DNA of 64,000 nt from Physcia stellaris. Taxonomy: Eukaryota; Ascomycota; Lecanoromycetes; Caliciales; Physciaceae. The stretch spans positions 82,461-146,460 of the forward strand of contig JABSSW010000078.1 of the NCBI GenBank assembly GCA_018902385.1. The letters are read 5' to 3'. Position numbers and translations under genes: made by a program. Below are positions 1 to 11,721 of the stretch, one piece after another (position 1 is the first letter of the stretch; the number at the start of each line of letters is the position of its first letter). The notes beneath the pieces are model-generated. The model saw only the letters and a list, made by a program, of their open reading frames with translations, was not told the DNA's origin and searched no databases.

Positions 1-48
1 GAGACAAATCGAATGAGCGAAGATGTATAGAAAATCGATTCTACTTAC

Positions 49-1953
49 CCAGCACAAACTGAGATTAGGATATCTTCATCGGGCAAGTCTTCATCATCGA
101 TGTCCACCCCTGTCTCAAGATCTAACGATGCAACGGCATGTTGGAGCTGTGTGATGGTAAGAGGGCTTGCGGCATATGAAACCCACATCAAGACTTGCTC
201 GGCGAGAGACGCATCTTCTCTATTTTGATCGTAGATCCTTTGTAACGCCTCTTTATATGTCGTATCGAGCTCTTTGGGAAGATTTTGTAGACTGAGTCGA
301 AGCGCCTTGCGCGTATGTTTCGCTGCAAGAGCGGCAAGGTGTAGTTGCGCTAAAAGGAACCTACGATCGAATCAACAACGTTGAAGACATGATCAGCAAC
401 TGCAGGAAAAAAAAGCCTGACATGTAATGTCACCGGAATTAAAGTCAATCACCGAGCTTGCACCTGGAAAGAAGATATATATACTGACATTCCATCCGAT
501 TTTCCAACTACGGTCTCGGAAATCAGCTGTAGAAGGCTTGGATCCGCTGCAATATGCTTTAATAACCGTGGCTCTTCAGATATACGACTCTCAAGATGAC
601 GCCGAATGTCTTCATTAGTAGCTCGAATCTCCAGATGAAAACAACCTTCAAACTGGCGCTCTATTTCAGTCAAGCGTCTTGATGTGTAAAGAAAGCGAAC
701 ATTCGGTAGTAATTCCCTAAGCTTCGTGATAAGAGTGTTCCTTGTGCCATCATCTTCTCTGGACTCATCCAAAGCGTCAATCACGAAAAACACCGTGGAG
801 AAGTGTGACAGTACTTGATTGAGTAGATCAAGAAGCTCTGCTTCAAGCGGCGGTCTTCCTTGTTCCTTATTTTGATCATAGAGCGAGCGAAGAGCCTCGG
901 GCATGGGACTTCCCCGTTGGAGCAGCTGCTGGATAAGGCTGGAGATGAGGTCTTTACAAGTCTGATGCAGTCGCTCCTTATAATTGCAGTATATATAGGC
1001 AACCGCGGCTGTGTGACTTCTACAATATACGTCAAGATGTTCCACGATTATGGAACTGCCCTTCAAGTAAGCGTCGTCTGTGATACCGTCGAAAAACCTA
1101 CGCTAGTATTGTCTTACCCGCACCAGCTGACATATGTTTAGAATAGCTTCTTGCTGCGGATTAAAACTACTTACGGATCCCATAGCACCAAAGAACATTG
1201 TTGGAGCTACTTCGCCACGACTGGAATTCAGCAGTCTCAAAGAGCCACAGACCAGTATCTTTGGTCCTCGTGCCGAGGATATCCTGTTGTCGTGCCGTGA
1301 AGTTGAGCGGAGAAAGCCAGTTAATGATGTTTGTGTCTTCCTGGCTTTCGACGCTCCTACGATCGTCTGCACAGTCTATTAATCTTAACCGAATCCCAAT
1401 TCTTTCGCTTTAGACTTACTCTCCTGCCGTATCTCCATAGATGTCATTTTAGCCCCCAATTCTCTCACACCAGTCTTTATTGATAGAGAGAGAGCACTGA
1501 ATATTATCAACCGTGAGTCTCTCTATAGAATCGCGGGAATTACATGTTGTCATTTGATATTGCAAGATTGAAGGCCGTCTTTTGACGCTCAATCGTACTG
1601 ATAATCTCATTGACTTCTTCTTTGCTAAAAGGCCACAAGACAGCCTTAGAGATTTGCTTAAGCCGACGACTAGGTGCCAATTTTCTCTCGAGCTGTTCCA
1701 GCGCTTTCGTTAGTTGTTCCAAAGGACCACCAGGAATGTCAAGCGACCCGATAGAAGCCAGGTCTTTCTTCAGGAATTCTGCATCATCCATTCGGTCTTG
1801 CAGCATCTCCAGGAGACAATTAGTTCCTCGAAGCTCGTCACGAAGTCTGATCCGATCCTCCGAACCACTTTTGACTTCTTTAAGGTATTGAGCTACCTTT
1901 GTCGATAGCTGGATCAGTGCAGCGAGACTCGCAGCAAAGCTCACCGGATCCAT
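49..1953 (-). CDS. NACHT-domain STAND (NLR-like) receptor, 5' part; continues off the left edge
   Basis: Fungal NLR-like signalling ATPase, a family tied to non-self recognition and programmed cell death. Proposed exons in reading order: 1953-1544, 1496-1420, 1375-1175, 1126-1102, 1055-489, 360-49; the last donor (GTAAGT, ending exon at 49) leads off the window. About 530 residues are visible. The start is the ATG at 1953, giving MDPVSFAASLAALIQLSTK, the classic opening of the fungal STAND N-terminal (HeLo-like/NACHT_N) domain. A linker with WLSPLNFTARQQDI precedes Walker A (GIPGAGKT), which is built across the 1127-1174 intron and the 25-nt exon 4. Walker B is VFFVIDALDES, followed by the sensor-like RFLYTSR. 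Exon 6 is the helical region after NACHT. The C-terminal repeats (ankyrin or WD) that would define the subclass are not in the window. Introns are 44-48 bp except one of 128 bp. No frame break is needed, so it reads as functional. Confidence 0.85.
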
Positions 1954-2560
1954 GGCTCTAACGCGATGGTCCAACTGGTGAAAGATTGTATGTTCAGCGG
2001 AGTAGCCTAGACTCTTTGGGTAAAACATGCGTGAAGCTGGCTCAGAAAGCTAATCAGCCTACCTAGTGGAGAAACAGCAGTGCCAATCTTCCGAGAGTGT
2101 TTGCCTAAACCAGGATTCGTTCATCATCTTGGAGGGTTTGTTGAGTTTCATTAATGTCGGCTGGGTACGCTCGCGAAGATCTTGGACCGGAGCACGCTCG
2201 ATCAATCCTATGAGAGCCCAGAATAGGCTGTCCCCGTCGACAGGAAGAGTCACTTGATGCCCAGGTTGATGGACCGGAGAGCATCTCCTTCAGGCTTCAG
2301 CTCAGCTGAAAGATGTCAGCCTCGCTTCAAAGTCGGGCCGAGCCGCAGAAGATATTGTCTAGCTTCTTTGAGGTTAGTCGTTTCAAGCTTCACTCGCCTA
2401 CTCGTAGGGATCAAGATTGTTCGACTTTGAGTTGTGGGTATTCTCGAGACGATGACAAGATATGCGCATGGACCTGACTTTGAAGCTAATATCTTTCACA
2501 ACTTGACCAATTGTGTGTCCGTCAGGTTTCGACACTCAATTTTTTGTCCCAAGACGACAG
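1954..2560. other. Intergenic, upstream of the NACHT gene
   Basis: GC-balanced DNA between the NACHT start and the AT-rich repeat island. Short open frames on both strands (for example near 2059-2257) show no recognisable domain and no splice-supported extension. It probably contains the NACHT promoter. Confidence 0.5.
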
Positions 2561-4690
2561 CTGTGCCCGTTCATACATCAATAAGTTTATTGATCAATCA
2601 ACGTACGTTCATTCGTTAATCAACGCGTTCATTGCTCAATGAACAAATATTGATCAATAAACGCGTTCATTGATCAATATTCAGATCATTGACAAATCAT
2701 CTCGTTTATTGTCAAATCAACGTGTTTATTATTGCTGCTTTTACTTCGCAGAAATCTCGCATACGAACTAAGACAAAAAGAACATGAAAATTTTGCAATT
2801 TGCAATCGAAGTCGTTGATGTCGCTTCAAATCTCGTTTCGAATTCTCGATAAATCAAGAAATCTCGTCGTTTTGACGATTTTTTACAAAAACATGTGTTG
2901 TGCAACTATAGACATGACAAAAACTTCGTTGCAAAAAAAGAAATTTCGCTGCACAATATCGACGAAAAATTTGCGAAAAAAATTTCGCTGCATAATATCG
3001 ACGAAAAATCTGCAAAAAATCTGCGAAAAAGTTGTGTGTTCGTTTATACATCAATAAATTTATTGATCAATCAACGTACGTTTATTTGTCAATCAACGCG
3101 TTCATTGATCAATGAACAAATGTTTGTCAATAAACGTGTTCATTGATCAATATTCAAATCATTGACAAATGATTTAATGTATTGTTCAACGCACGAAAAT
3201 GTTGCTGTTTCAACGCATGCTGTTTTTGTGATTTGACGTATTAATTGAAAATCGATTTTTTTGCAAATTTTTCGCAAATTTCTCATCGATATTGTGCAAC
3301 GAAATTTTTTTCGACAAATTTTTCGTCGATATTGTGCAACGAAATTTTTGTCATGTTTATACAATTGCACAACGCATGTTTCATCGCAAATGATCGTTGA
3401 TTTCAATGAATTTGAATGAACATTAATGAATTTGAATGAACATTTGTATTCGTTGATTGATCAATGACGAACATTGATCAATCAACGTCGTTCGTTTATC
3501 AATCAACGTTTGTTGATCAATAAACGCGTTCATTGATCAATATTCAAATTATTGATAAATCGTTTCGTTTATTGTCAAATCAACGTGTTTATTATTGTTG
3601 TTTTTATTTTGCAAAAATTTCGCATACGAATTAAAACAAAAAAAACATAAAAATTTTGCAATTTGCATTCGAAATCGTTTCATTCAAATTTATCACAATT
3701 CATTAATGTTCATTCAAATTCATTGATGTTCATTCAAATTCATTGATGTTCATTCAAATTCATTGATGTTCATTCAAATTCATTGAAATCAACGATCATT
3801 TGCGATGAAACATACGTTGTGCAATTGTATAAACATAACGAAAATTTCGTTGCACAATATCGACGAAAAATTTGTCGAAAAAAAAATTTCGTTGCACAAT
3901 ATCGATGAAAAATTTGCGAAAAATTTGCAAAAAAATCGATTTTCAATTAATACGTCAAATCACAAAAACAACATGCGTTGAAACAACAACATTTTCGTGC
4001 GTTGAACAATACATTAAATTATTTGTCAATAATTTGAATATTGATCAATGAACGCGTTTATTGACAAACATTTGTTTATTGATCAATAAACGCGTTGATT
4101 GACAAATGAACGTACGTTGATTGATCAATAAATTTATTAATGTATGAACGAACACAACATCAATAAACTTGAATGAACATCAATGAATTTGAATGAATAT
4201 CAATGAACTTAAATGAACATTAATGAATTGTGATGAATTTGAATGAAACGACTTCGAATACAAATTGCAAAATTTTTATGTTTTTTTTGCTTTAATTCGT
4301 ATGCGAAATTTTTGCAAAATAAAAGCAACAATAATAAATACGTTGATTTGACAATAAACGAAACGATTTGTCAATGATTTGAATATTGATCAAAAAACGC
4401 GTTTATTGATCAACAAACGTTGATTGATAAACGAACGACGTTGATTGACCAATGCTCGTCATTGGCCAATCAACGGGTACAAGCTGACTTTCAGCTAGTA
4501 CGTCAGATCACAAAAGCAGCATGCGTTGAAACAACAACATTTCCGTGCGTTGGGCAATACACTAGATCGTTTGCCAATGATCTGAATATTGGCCAATGAA
4601 CGCGTTTATTGACCAATATCTGTTCATTGACCAACGAACGACGTTGATTGGCCAATGCTCGTCATTGGCCAATCAACGGGCACAGGTGCT
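2560..4690. repeat. AT-rich island of palindromic units and inverted repeats
   Basis: Dense in the self-complementary core TTGATCAA, alternating with CAACGCG or AACGCGTT at spacings of about 20 bp. Two larger modules recur in both orientations. One contains the TTGATCAA units and a stretch around CGCATACGAA; the other contains CACAATATCGACG blocks. The block around 3040-3590 is the reverse complement of about 3610-4150, with an axis near 3600. The stretch around 2570-2830 is repeated directly at about 3040-3190 and 3480-3680, and inverted at about 4240-4470. The last part (4440-4690) is less degraded and has TTGGCCAA where the rest has TTGATCAA, the change expected from C-to-T mutation on both strands. 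I see no protein, TIRs with flanking duplication, or LTRs, so I cannot assign a transposon class. Confidence 0.8.
3711..3790 (+). repeat. 20-bp tandem repeat, 4 copies
   Basis: The unit CATTCAAATTCATTGATGTT is repeated with one difference in the first copy and a diverging last half-unit, starting at 3711. An imperfect copy precedes it at about 3691. Related units in reverse complement occur around 3400-3440 and 4160-4235, flanking the axis of the larger inverted repeat. Confidence 0.85.
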
Positions 4691-5166
4691 TCTAGAGTTT
4701 ACAAAATCCACGCCAGCCTCAACAGATAGATCTTCCGAGGACATGCGGAAGAAGTTCTAGTCATTGCTGATAGACGGGTTCATGCAGCGTTTGATACAAA
4801 GCCACATGATAGAGTGTCCCCTCGAAATCTACTGCGATCTTGAACCCACGATTATCCATGCCTATTTTCAAGACGCTGCGCAATATGGCTATCGTGATTG
4901 GTGAGCCATGAACGCTCTCTTGTTGAAGGAAAGATTTAATACGGTTAGTGAGATCTGTATAAAAATATTCCGAAGTTTTTCTTCGAAAAGAGAATTTGGA
5001 AGATGCAATTCATGATCGCTCATACTTATTGTCATAAGGAGATTTAGTGATTTGCAGACACATCACTACGACACAAAACGGAATGAGGATGACTGAAACG
5101 TATCTTTTTATATGGATCCTTTCGATGAAATATTAGAGCTAAAAAATATAACAACTACCTCAAATT
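4691..5166. other. Intergenic between the repeat island and the RING gene
   Basis: Composition returns to normal here. I see no coding frame with family features. It is the 3' side of the RING gene. Confidence 0.5.
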
Positions 5167-6860
5167 CTAAAGCATAAAAAAATCTGTTTCTATCCTTTCG
5201 CGGTAAACACCAGCAAACAACCAATCTACATATTCTTCGTCAGTCCCAAAAGGTTTCCCAACGGCGTGATGGGTAATAAAGCGATAGGCTGGCGGCAAAG
5301 CGGGCAAGACGTATGCGCCCACCCAGTGGGTTTGGGGGAAAGAACCACCGTGATGCAGCTCTTCCCAAAGTGATGGCCGCAAGGAAGTCTGGCGGGTTCT
5401 TCGGGCTCATTGTTGAGGAAATTACCTAGCTCGCCGTAACCCCCACGGCAAACACCGCAGCTGCGATCATCCTCGGCTAGGCTGTCGAGAGGTACCCCCG
5501 GTAGCGAGTTGATAAGTTGTTCGATGAGTGCGGGATTCGGCTGTGGCCTGTGAAGCCCCGATTCGCAATGAGTGAAGGACAGTGTAACTTCAGATTTTGA
5601 ACCCTGAGATCGAAGTTCCATGTGGGAAAGGAGATGCACAAGGTAGTCTGCTGTGATCGGAAGGCCGAAAATCTGTTCTAGTGTCGTGTTGGGCACCGCG
5701 GACAGATACTGAAGAAATCCGTTCCTCCACGGTGTGTCGGTTTGCTGAGCAAGTTCATGGACGGAGATTGATTCATGAGGCTTGAGCTTTACGCATGCCA
5801 TCACAAATGAGATCAACAACTTGCCCACATCTTGCGAGAATCCGAGAGGCGCCTGCCCCAGGAGTCGTGCGAGCTGCTGAAGACAAGCCACAGAATCAGA
5901 TGACTGTGAGTCGAATATGCCGGAGATTAATTCCATTGCGATTCTTTGGACGTCATGTGGCGTTTCACCCACCATGACAAGAGGTATCATGTGTATCATC
6001 GTGGTTATCTCACCTGGAAAGTAGTCAGGAACACTGATTGGGCCCAGTGGGCGTCCCAGCGTTGCTTCGAGCTCTCGAACCTCTGATTTTTTAAAGCTCT
6101 CGATCTGCCCAAATGGGGGTAGACCTGAAGCAGTCTTCGAGTCTACGTGGACGCCATTCGTACCAGTGACAGGGCTCGAGCGGCTCGTGTAACTGACATA
6201 TTCCGTGGCGAACGAACCGTTGCCAGCGGTTACTTTCAGATGTGTAACTCCGTAGAGAACGATTTGAGTCGCAAGATTGAATCCAAAAGTGGATTGTAGG
6301 AGCAGCTGTGGCATTCTCTTAGTTAGCCATGGAAAGAATTCATCTCCCTGGAGGTCTTCGTGGCTTTGCAGTAGCTCATCAAGCCAGAAAGTTGTACCAG
6401 GTTGCATCTTGACGGAAACCCCGGCTACGACAGATAGTATTTTAGCGAGGTCATGTTGTCTCGGAACCGGTGTTAACTCGAGCAAGGATCCAATCTGACC
6501 TAGGAATTGTTTGCCTGCTGGTGATGAATCGAACATAGCGTCGAGGTAGTCAACAACGACTTGCTGAATGTTTACCGAACTACCAAGCCGGGAGGGTGAT
6601 ACTCGTTGTAGAAGGCGTACCAATGAATCTGGAAACCGGGTAGGTATATTAGCTGGTTTTGACGTCACAGCCTGACTACCGGAGATCTCATGCGTAGTTG
6701 AGAATGGGCTGCTTAGGAGATTCCACCATGAAGACAGAGATGGCTCCAGGGACGGGACGCCAGGAGCTATACTTGCGGTTTCCTCGCGTACACCATGCGC
6801 TAAAGCGAATTTCAGATCCGCATCCGCAGCTTCGGTATCACCGTATGGCTTTGCTGCCAT
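5167..6860 (-). CDS. RING-finger protein, probable E3 ubiquitin ligase; 3' end shifted by one base
   Basis: Single long frame from ATG 6860 (MAAKPYGD) that stays open for 544 codons to a TAG at 5226. The first 450 residues are low-identity helical sequence I do not recognise. Near residues 460-525 is a RING-type zinc site: CGVC, then PCGHHFGKSC, then CPLCRQ. The fifth metal ligand of the standard C3HC4 pattern is glycine (HFG instead of HFC), a variant I also associate with other fungal RING proteins. Right after CPLCR another frame, one base back, continues with an acidic and aromatic tail (FGTDEEYVDWLFAGVYRER) to a stop at 5167. With one added base around 5240-5310 the product would be 564 residues. 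A role in ubiquitin transfer is inferred from the RING only; the substrate is unknown. Confidence 0.65.
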
Positions 6861-8174
6861 CTTACTTGCGATGCGTACAGTTGGGTAGAGTGTGCTGTAG
6901 AGTTTGGTTATGTGCGTTTGAATGTTCTCTTGTGAGAACCGGAATATTTCGATGGTTGATTTATCTACTCAGCGACCAAAGCGAACCTATTTCTATAGCA
7001 GCTGAAACAATGGGATAGTCCAATCCAGACAATGCCTTTCTCATCGTCTACTTCTATCATGATTCTCTTTGTGGTCATAGTCCAGACTATGAGTCTCGAC
7101 AAATAACGCAACACAATGAAATGGGAGCATCTGACAAAAGGAATTCATGACCTATGAGGTTAAAGTCGAGATAGAGGGTGAAAAAGAATATTACCCATGT
7201 CTCGTAGAACTCCGTGGAGACCAATCAGAAGGCCTTCCGATCTCTGTCCAAATGTAGTCCAAGATCGCCCTGTACAGAGACTGAAATCATTATGTCGAAC
7301 GCATCAGGGAAACAACCGCACATGATTCATGTTCCCCTCTGCGTGGATCACGCTCAAACATTGACAGCTTCTGATGACTAATGTTGTTTATATCGTGTTG
7401 TGGAAAATGTATTCATTTTCTGAATAACTTAATCCATAGTTGATGATTGCATTGGGTCATCCTGGACTCCTAGACGGCAATGTATTCTAGGAGAGGCGAG
7501 GGGACGGAATGGAAAGTCGACGTGATGACTAAACCGCTCCCTCACTCGGCCCGACATTGATCCATCATACTCTTATGTACTCAAGATGTATCCCCAAAAC
7601 ACCAATTACCACCATACAACAAATCCACGCCAGCGATATCAACCTTCGGCATAAAAACCACCTCTATAGCATTCCTTCGCTTCGCATCCCAGTAAAGAGT
7701 TTATCATATCATGCTCAGCAATGCCGCGCTGTCCCTTTTCCATCCCTTTCCAATCCACGCCCTTCTATTCCAAGGTTACAACAATGTGAAATCACTGATT
7801 CTGCATATTCGTCTATTCCCTATTAATATTACTGCAAGGTCGGCCTCGGAGCAGAAGTGGGATGGATGATGGCCTGTGGGTTCCCTGCCTACAGGCTCGT
7901 GATTGCGATGTCCTTGATCGGTAGTTCTATGCTTGCGGGTTATGGAACGAAGAAAGGGGGAGAGAGGATTGATAGGGATGATAATGTAGGTAGACTCCAA
8001 TTATCCAAGCAGCGAGCGACTCTTCATCCCATCTTTGCTCATAGTTCTCCCTCTAATGGCTATTACCCAGCCACCAACTTACTCCTCATCCCTCCAAGCC
8101 CTCTTCCTAATCCCTAATCCATTCCCCATTATCATCTCCATTCCCTCCATCACTCCCACCCCACTCCCACCCCC
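6861..8174. other. Gene-free 1.3 kb between RING and secreted-protein genes
   Basis: The left part is the upstream region of the RING gene. The right part (about 8070-8190) is C/T-rich low-complexity DNA at the 3' end of the secreted-protein gene. Open frames here begin with non-ATG codons or lack any domain. Confidence 0.5.
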
Positions 8175-9121
8175 TCATCCCCACCCCCTCCCCCTCAACT
8201 CCTCCAACGCATCCGCCACAACACTCATATCAAAAGTCTGCGCCACCATCAAATAACTCGCATACCTCTCATCAACCGCCACGCCACTCTGCTCCACACT
8301 CGGCAACCGTCTCAAATTAATCGCCCCAACATTCGGCACCCTCGCCTCCCCGCCCTCAACGCCCACCACCGCGCCCTGCGCCGGATTCCCATCCCCATTC
8401 CCCGCCCACGCAGCCCCCGCACAGCCCCGTGCCAGCCCGCCCAGCACCTCGCTCACGCAGCGCGCGTAGCCTGGTATTCTCGCGCTAGTGCTTTCGTTAA
8501 GCGGCAGGTAGACGCCGAAGGTGCAGTTTGTGAGCGAGGAGGCGCTCCAGAGCCAGGTTCCGCGGGGGGAAGCGGAGGGGAGGTAGGAGAGGCGGTAGCA
8601 GAGCTCGAGGGCGTTGCTGGCGCAGGAGGGCGGGTTGAGGCGCATGCCTGTGCCGTCGTTTAGGCACGTGATGCCGAAGACGGAGGCGTTGGTGCTGAGC
8701 GCGGAGAGGGGCGTTAGGGGGTTGGAGGGGGAGGGGGCGTGGGGGAGCTGCATGTGTTGAGGGCGTGGCGGGATTGCTGTTGCGTGGGTGGGCCGCAGGG
8801 GTCGAGGGTGTTGGGGTTGGGATTGGGTTTCGGGTTGGAGGGAGGAGAGGTGGAAGAAGAAGGGAGCGGGTTTGGGATGTTGATTGCTGCTGCTGAGAGG
8901 ATGGGGGATGCGCTTGCGTGGGCGGGGGCTGCTGGCGTGGTGTAGGACGTGCTGTCTGGGTTTGCGGTTGAGAAGTACCACAGCGGCGTCTGCGAGTTGA
9001 TTGCTGCCCAGGGGTTTGGCGCTGTTGGGACCTGGTTCTGTGCTTGGTCTTGGGGGCGGGGGTGGGCGGAAATTGTGGAGAAAAGAAGCGCAAGGAGTGG
9101 GAGGAGGTGGGGGTAGGACAT
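8175..9121 (-). CDS. Secreted protein of unknown function, frame broken by one base in a C-rich run
   Basis: ATG at 9121 opens with a clear signal peptide (MSYPHLLPLLALLFSTISA, then HPRPQ). A Pro/Ser-rich stretch follows, with DPCGPPTQQQSRHALNTC. That frame ends in a proline run at 8714. The adjacent frame takes over with a well-formed cysteine-containing domain (STNASVFGITCLNDGTG ... CASNALELCYRL ... NLRRLPSVEQSG) and ends at TGA 8175. There is no plausible GT donor in the joining region, which is a C-rich homopolymer stretch (plus-strand 8711-8745). Adding one base gives one protein of 315 residues. Conserved cysteines and potential N-glycosylation sites fit extracellular export. I do not recognise the family. 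A third frame (8497-9093) is open only because of base composition. Confidence 0.6.
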
Positions 9122-10159
9122 TGGAGTGGCTGTTAGGGGTTTCGAGTCTCAATCGTGCGATGAATGTTGGTACAATATAGAAAGAAAATTCTGATATAGT
9201 TAATGAAATGAGATGACATTGCAATCACGTTCAAGACAATCATAAGTATGAATTATATTATGACACCAAAACCAAAGAATGCGACAGGACGTCACCGTAC
9301 TTATCGTAACCCGCTCTTACAAGCCGAGCAGTCCCACGCATTTTTGCCAGACGTATGCAATCCAAAAGGTTATCCTCATATGCGCGGCCACCTCGAATGG
9401 GTGCGCCAATAGCAAAAGTGGTTTCGCGGCTATTCCCTAAGGCCTTGGGGTTGGCTCTTGGCAGGTACTGAGCATGGGATCAGCCGATCTAGTCTCGCAA
9501 TTCGACTCGACTGAACTGCGTCATCTTTGCATTGAGATGGGGGATCGGTTGATGGCCGAACGAAGCTGTTAGGGACTCGAAAGGCGAACAGATGGCAGGG
9601 TGATGGGCGTGCATGTATTGAAGAGAGAAATGGCATTGTGCAATGTTAGGAACAATATGTCCAAGGACTCGTATTGAGAGACTTTTTTTTAGACGCCAAG
9701 ACGAAAGAAAACATCGCATCCCAGGACGAGAATAGGGGTGTAAACTGTAATAGACCGCTGACGCATCGTTGGTGGTCGTATAAAGATGACAACCGGTATC
9801 TCGGAGGGTAATAACGAAAGAACTAAATTCCAGATCTTATCTTCTAGTAGAACGCAGGTAATAGGATTCCGAGATTGCGTGCTGTGAAGTGACTGTGGAA
9901 GACATCGGATGTGAGATGTTAAAGTGCTGTAATTCGAGCAGAAAATCTCAATTAACGTCGTCATGACGATGAAATTCGAAGAGCAATCGTTTGAGTAATT
10001 GAAAGCGAAAGAGACGACGAAATAAAGAAAAAATGCAATTGCGAGCAAAACATCATACATTTTATCAGTGCGCACTAGTGCAGTGCAATCGATAGATCAA
10101 ACTCAATAGTTTTCTACAAAAATGATGTAGTGCAGTGCAGTTTTGAGCCAAAGATAGTA
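9122..10159. other. Gene-free 1.0 kb between secreted-protein and F-box genes
   Basis: Includes a 128-codon minus frame (9689-10075) that starts at GTG and has no recognisable domain; I do not call it. Short repeats built from AGTGCAGTGCA and TAGTGCACTA occur around 10072-10170, at the 3' end of the F-box gene. Confidence 0.45.
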
Positions 10160-11020
10160 CTAGTGCACTATTGCAAACATTGTCCTACGTGCCTCGCACA
10201 AAAACTCCAAATATTTCCCGCAACTGTTTTCGGCCGAGAAATACGGCTCTGGTCTCATTCGAAGTGCTCTCCAAAGGAGATGGCGTTGACGGTGGAAGTC
10301 ATCATTACGCCAGAGCGCCGTACAGCAATTGCGCCACCTTTGATAGGTAGCGTAGCGCATATGATCCTGTGGAGTGTAGATGCCATAAGCCCTCCGGAGA
10401 AGAACGCCAAGACGGGCATCAGAAGAATGAGCCATGATCGTTACCTCGCAGACTGAAAAAATTTCCTGGACAACAGGAAGTTCAGGGTTTGTGGGGAGCC
10501 CTTCGTCGGAGTCACTAAAGCAGGCTGTGATTACCACCTTCCAAAGGTAGTAAAAGCCGCTGATAAAGCGTTCTAGTTCGAGGGAGGTCATGGTGTAGCC
10601 TTCTCGTCCTTTTTGGGCCGAATGATAATTTTTGCAAAAGTGATCTCGCACCAAAGCCGCAATACGCGCAGCTGCAAGAAGGCGTCGAAAGCGTCGGACT
10701 GTATCTTCGTCCTTAGAATCGCTCAGGCGCTGAAAAGTGTTGTAAAGGTCCAAAGCCTCGGCGTAGCATTCCAGACTCCGAGGAACGACCGCAGCAAGGA
10801 CATCAGCCTTGTAGGCTATCCAGACGGCGTTGAACACTGGGGCTGTGAGAGCAAGTGCGATGACATCGTTGAGGCTGTCCGCGTACTCGAGGATCCTGAG
10901 GGCCGTTTCGAGGGGAAGATCGAGTTTCCGAGCGCTTCTGGGTACCGTTGACAGAGTATTTGTTGGGCGAGCTCTTAAGGACATTGCATGCCGCAAACCT
11001 AATAATACTGTTGACATCAT
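10160..11020 (-). CDS. F-box-like protein of the fungal hypothetical class
   Basis: Intronless frame of 286 codons from the ATG at 11020 (an in-frame ATG at 11017 is equally possible) to TAG at 10160. Residues about 34-65 read LDLPLETALRILEYADSLN followed by ALALTAPVFNAVW, the leucine/proline-start pattern of a degenerate F-box (LPxEIxxxILxxL ... LxxxxrxF). The rest is helical, with a C-terminal WRNCCTALWRNDDFHRQRH region and no leucine-rich repeats. F-box proteins recruit substrates to SCF ubiquitin ligases, but many fungal ones of this type are uncharacterised and bind nothing known. The assignment rests on the N-terminal pattern alone. Confidence 0.6.
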   Translation of the reverse strand: MMSTVLLGLRHAMSLRARPTNTLSTVPRSARKLDLPLETALRILEYADSLNDVIALALTAPVFNAVWIAYKADVLAAVVPRSLECYAEALDLYNTFQRLSDSKDEDTVRRFRRLLAAARIAALVRDHFCKNYHSAQKGREGYTMTSLELERFISGFYYLWKVVITACFSDSDEGLPTNPELPVVQEIFSVCEVTIMAHSSDARLGVLLRRAYGIYTPQDHMRYATYQRWRNCCTALWRNDDFHRQRHLLWRALRMRPEPYFSAENSCGKYLEFLCEARRTMFAIVH

Positions 11021-11721
11021 CACTTGTGCTGGGAGCCAGAAATTTCGTCGATATCGGAGGGTCTTGTTTGTACGTTGAAATTATTCATGTGGTCTTTGAG
11101 TGGCGCTCCTGTGGTTTATAAATGAGAGAAAGTTGGTGTGATCCTAGGATATTCGACCGGTCGTACTAGTTTAGAGGGAACGAGTGACAAGTGAATGGAA
11201 AGGATACGAGATAACACACCACATATCACTCACTCTCTACACCCGGCATCATCAGTTTCGAAGTCGGAGGTCATTCATCTGGAGTGTTGTTAAGTTTTGC
11301 AAGTGTTGAGCTGACTGCTTTGCCGTGCTGAAGGAACTTTTCATGCGTGAATCTAGCCATCTTTAGTATGTGTAGTCAACGAACATTCTGTGGAGCGAGG
11401 TGGTGAGGATACTGCACGCCAAAAATCGAATAGTCGATATCTCTTCAAACTTTCCATGCCTATAATGCAACAGCAGCTGAACAAAAGAAAGAGTTCATCT
11501 GCTACGTACCTTGGGCTACTCCAATCTTCTTCTCATCGTTCGCAAAGAGAGAATGGGTAGGCACGACGTATAAGGTGTAAAAGTACAAAGAGGTAAACAA
11601 AGAAAACATAAGCTTACATTGAGGCTGTATAGTCAGTAGCAAAGGCCTCTCACACCCCTAACCCAGCATTCGCTATCAAACACAACGTCCCCACAATACG
11701 AAACCCCTTCAAACAACGCGC
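11021..11721. other. Intergenic 0.7 kb
   Basis: Region between the F-box start and the RTA1 stop. I see no coding frame or structured RNA here. It likely holds the F-box promoter and the RTA1 3' UTR. Confidence 0.5.

Noticed and set aside
2560-4690. CRISPR-like regular short repeats
   Set aside because: Spacers are not unique, units are self-complementary and degraded, and the surroundings are eukaryotic with introns.
8497-9093. Third open frame (198 codons, Pro/Arg/Gln-rich) inside the secreted-protein gene
   Set aside because: Its composition is that of a shifted frame through GC-rich DNA. The signal peptide and cysteine domain are in the other two frames.
9689-10075. 128-codon minus frame
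   Set aside because: Opens at GTG, has no domain and ends in intergenic DNA; not supported as a gene.
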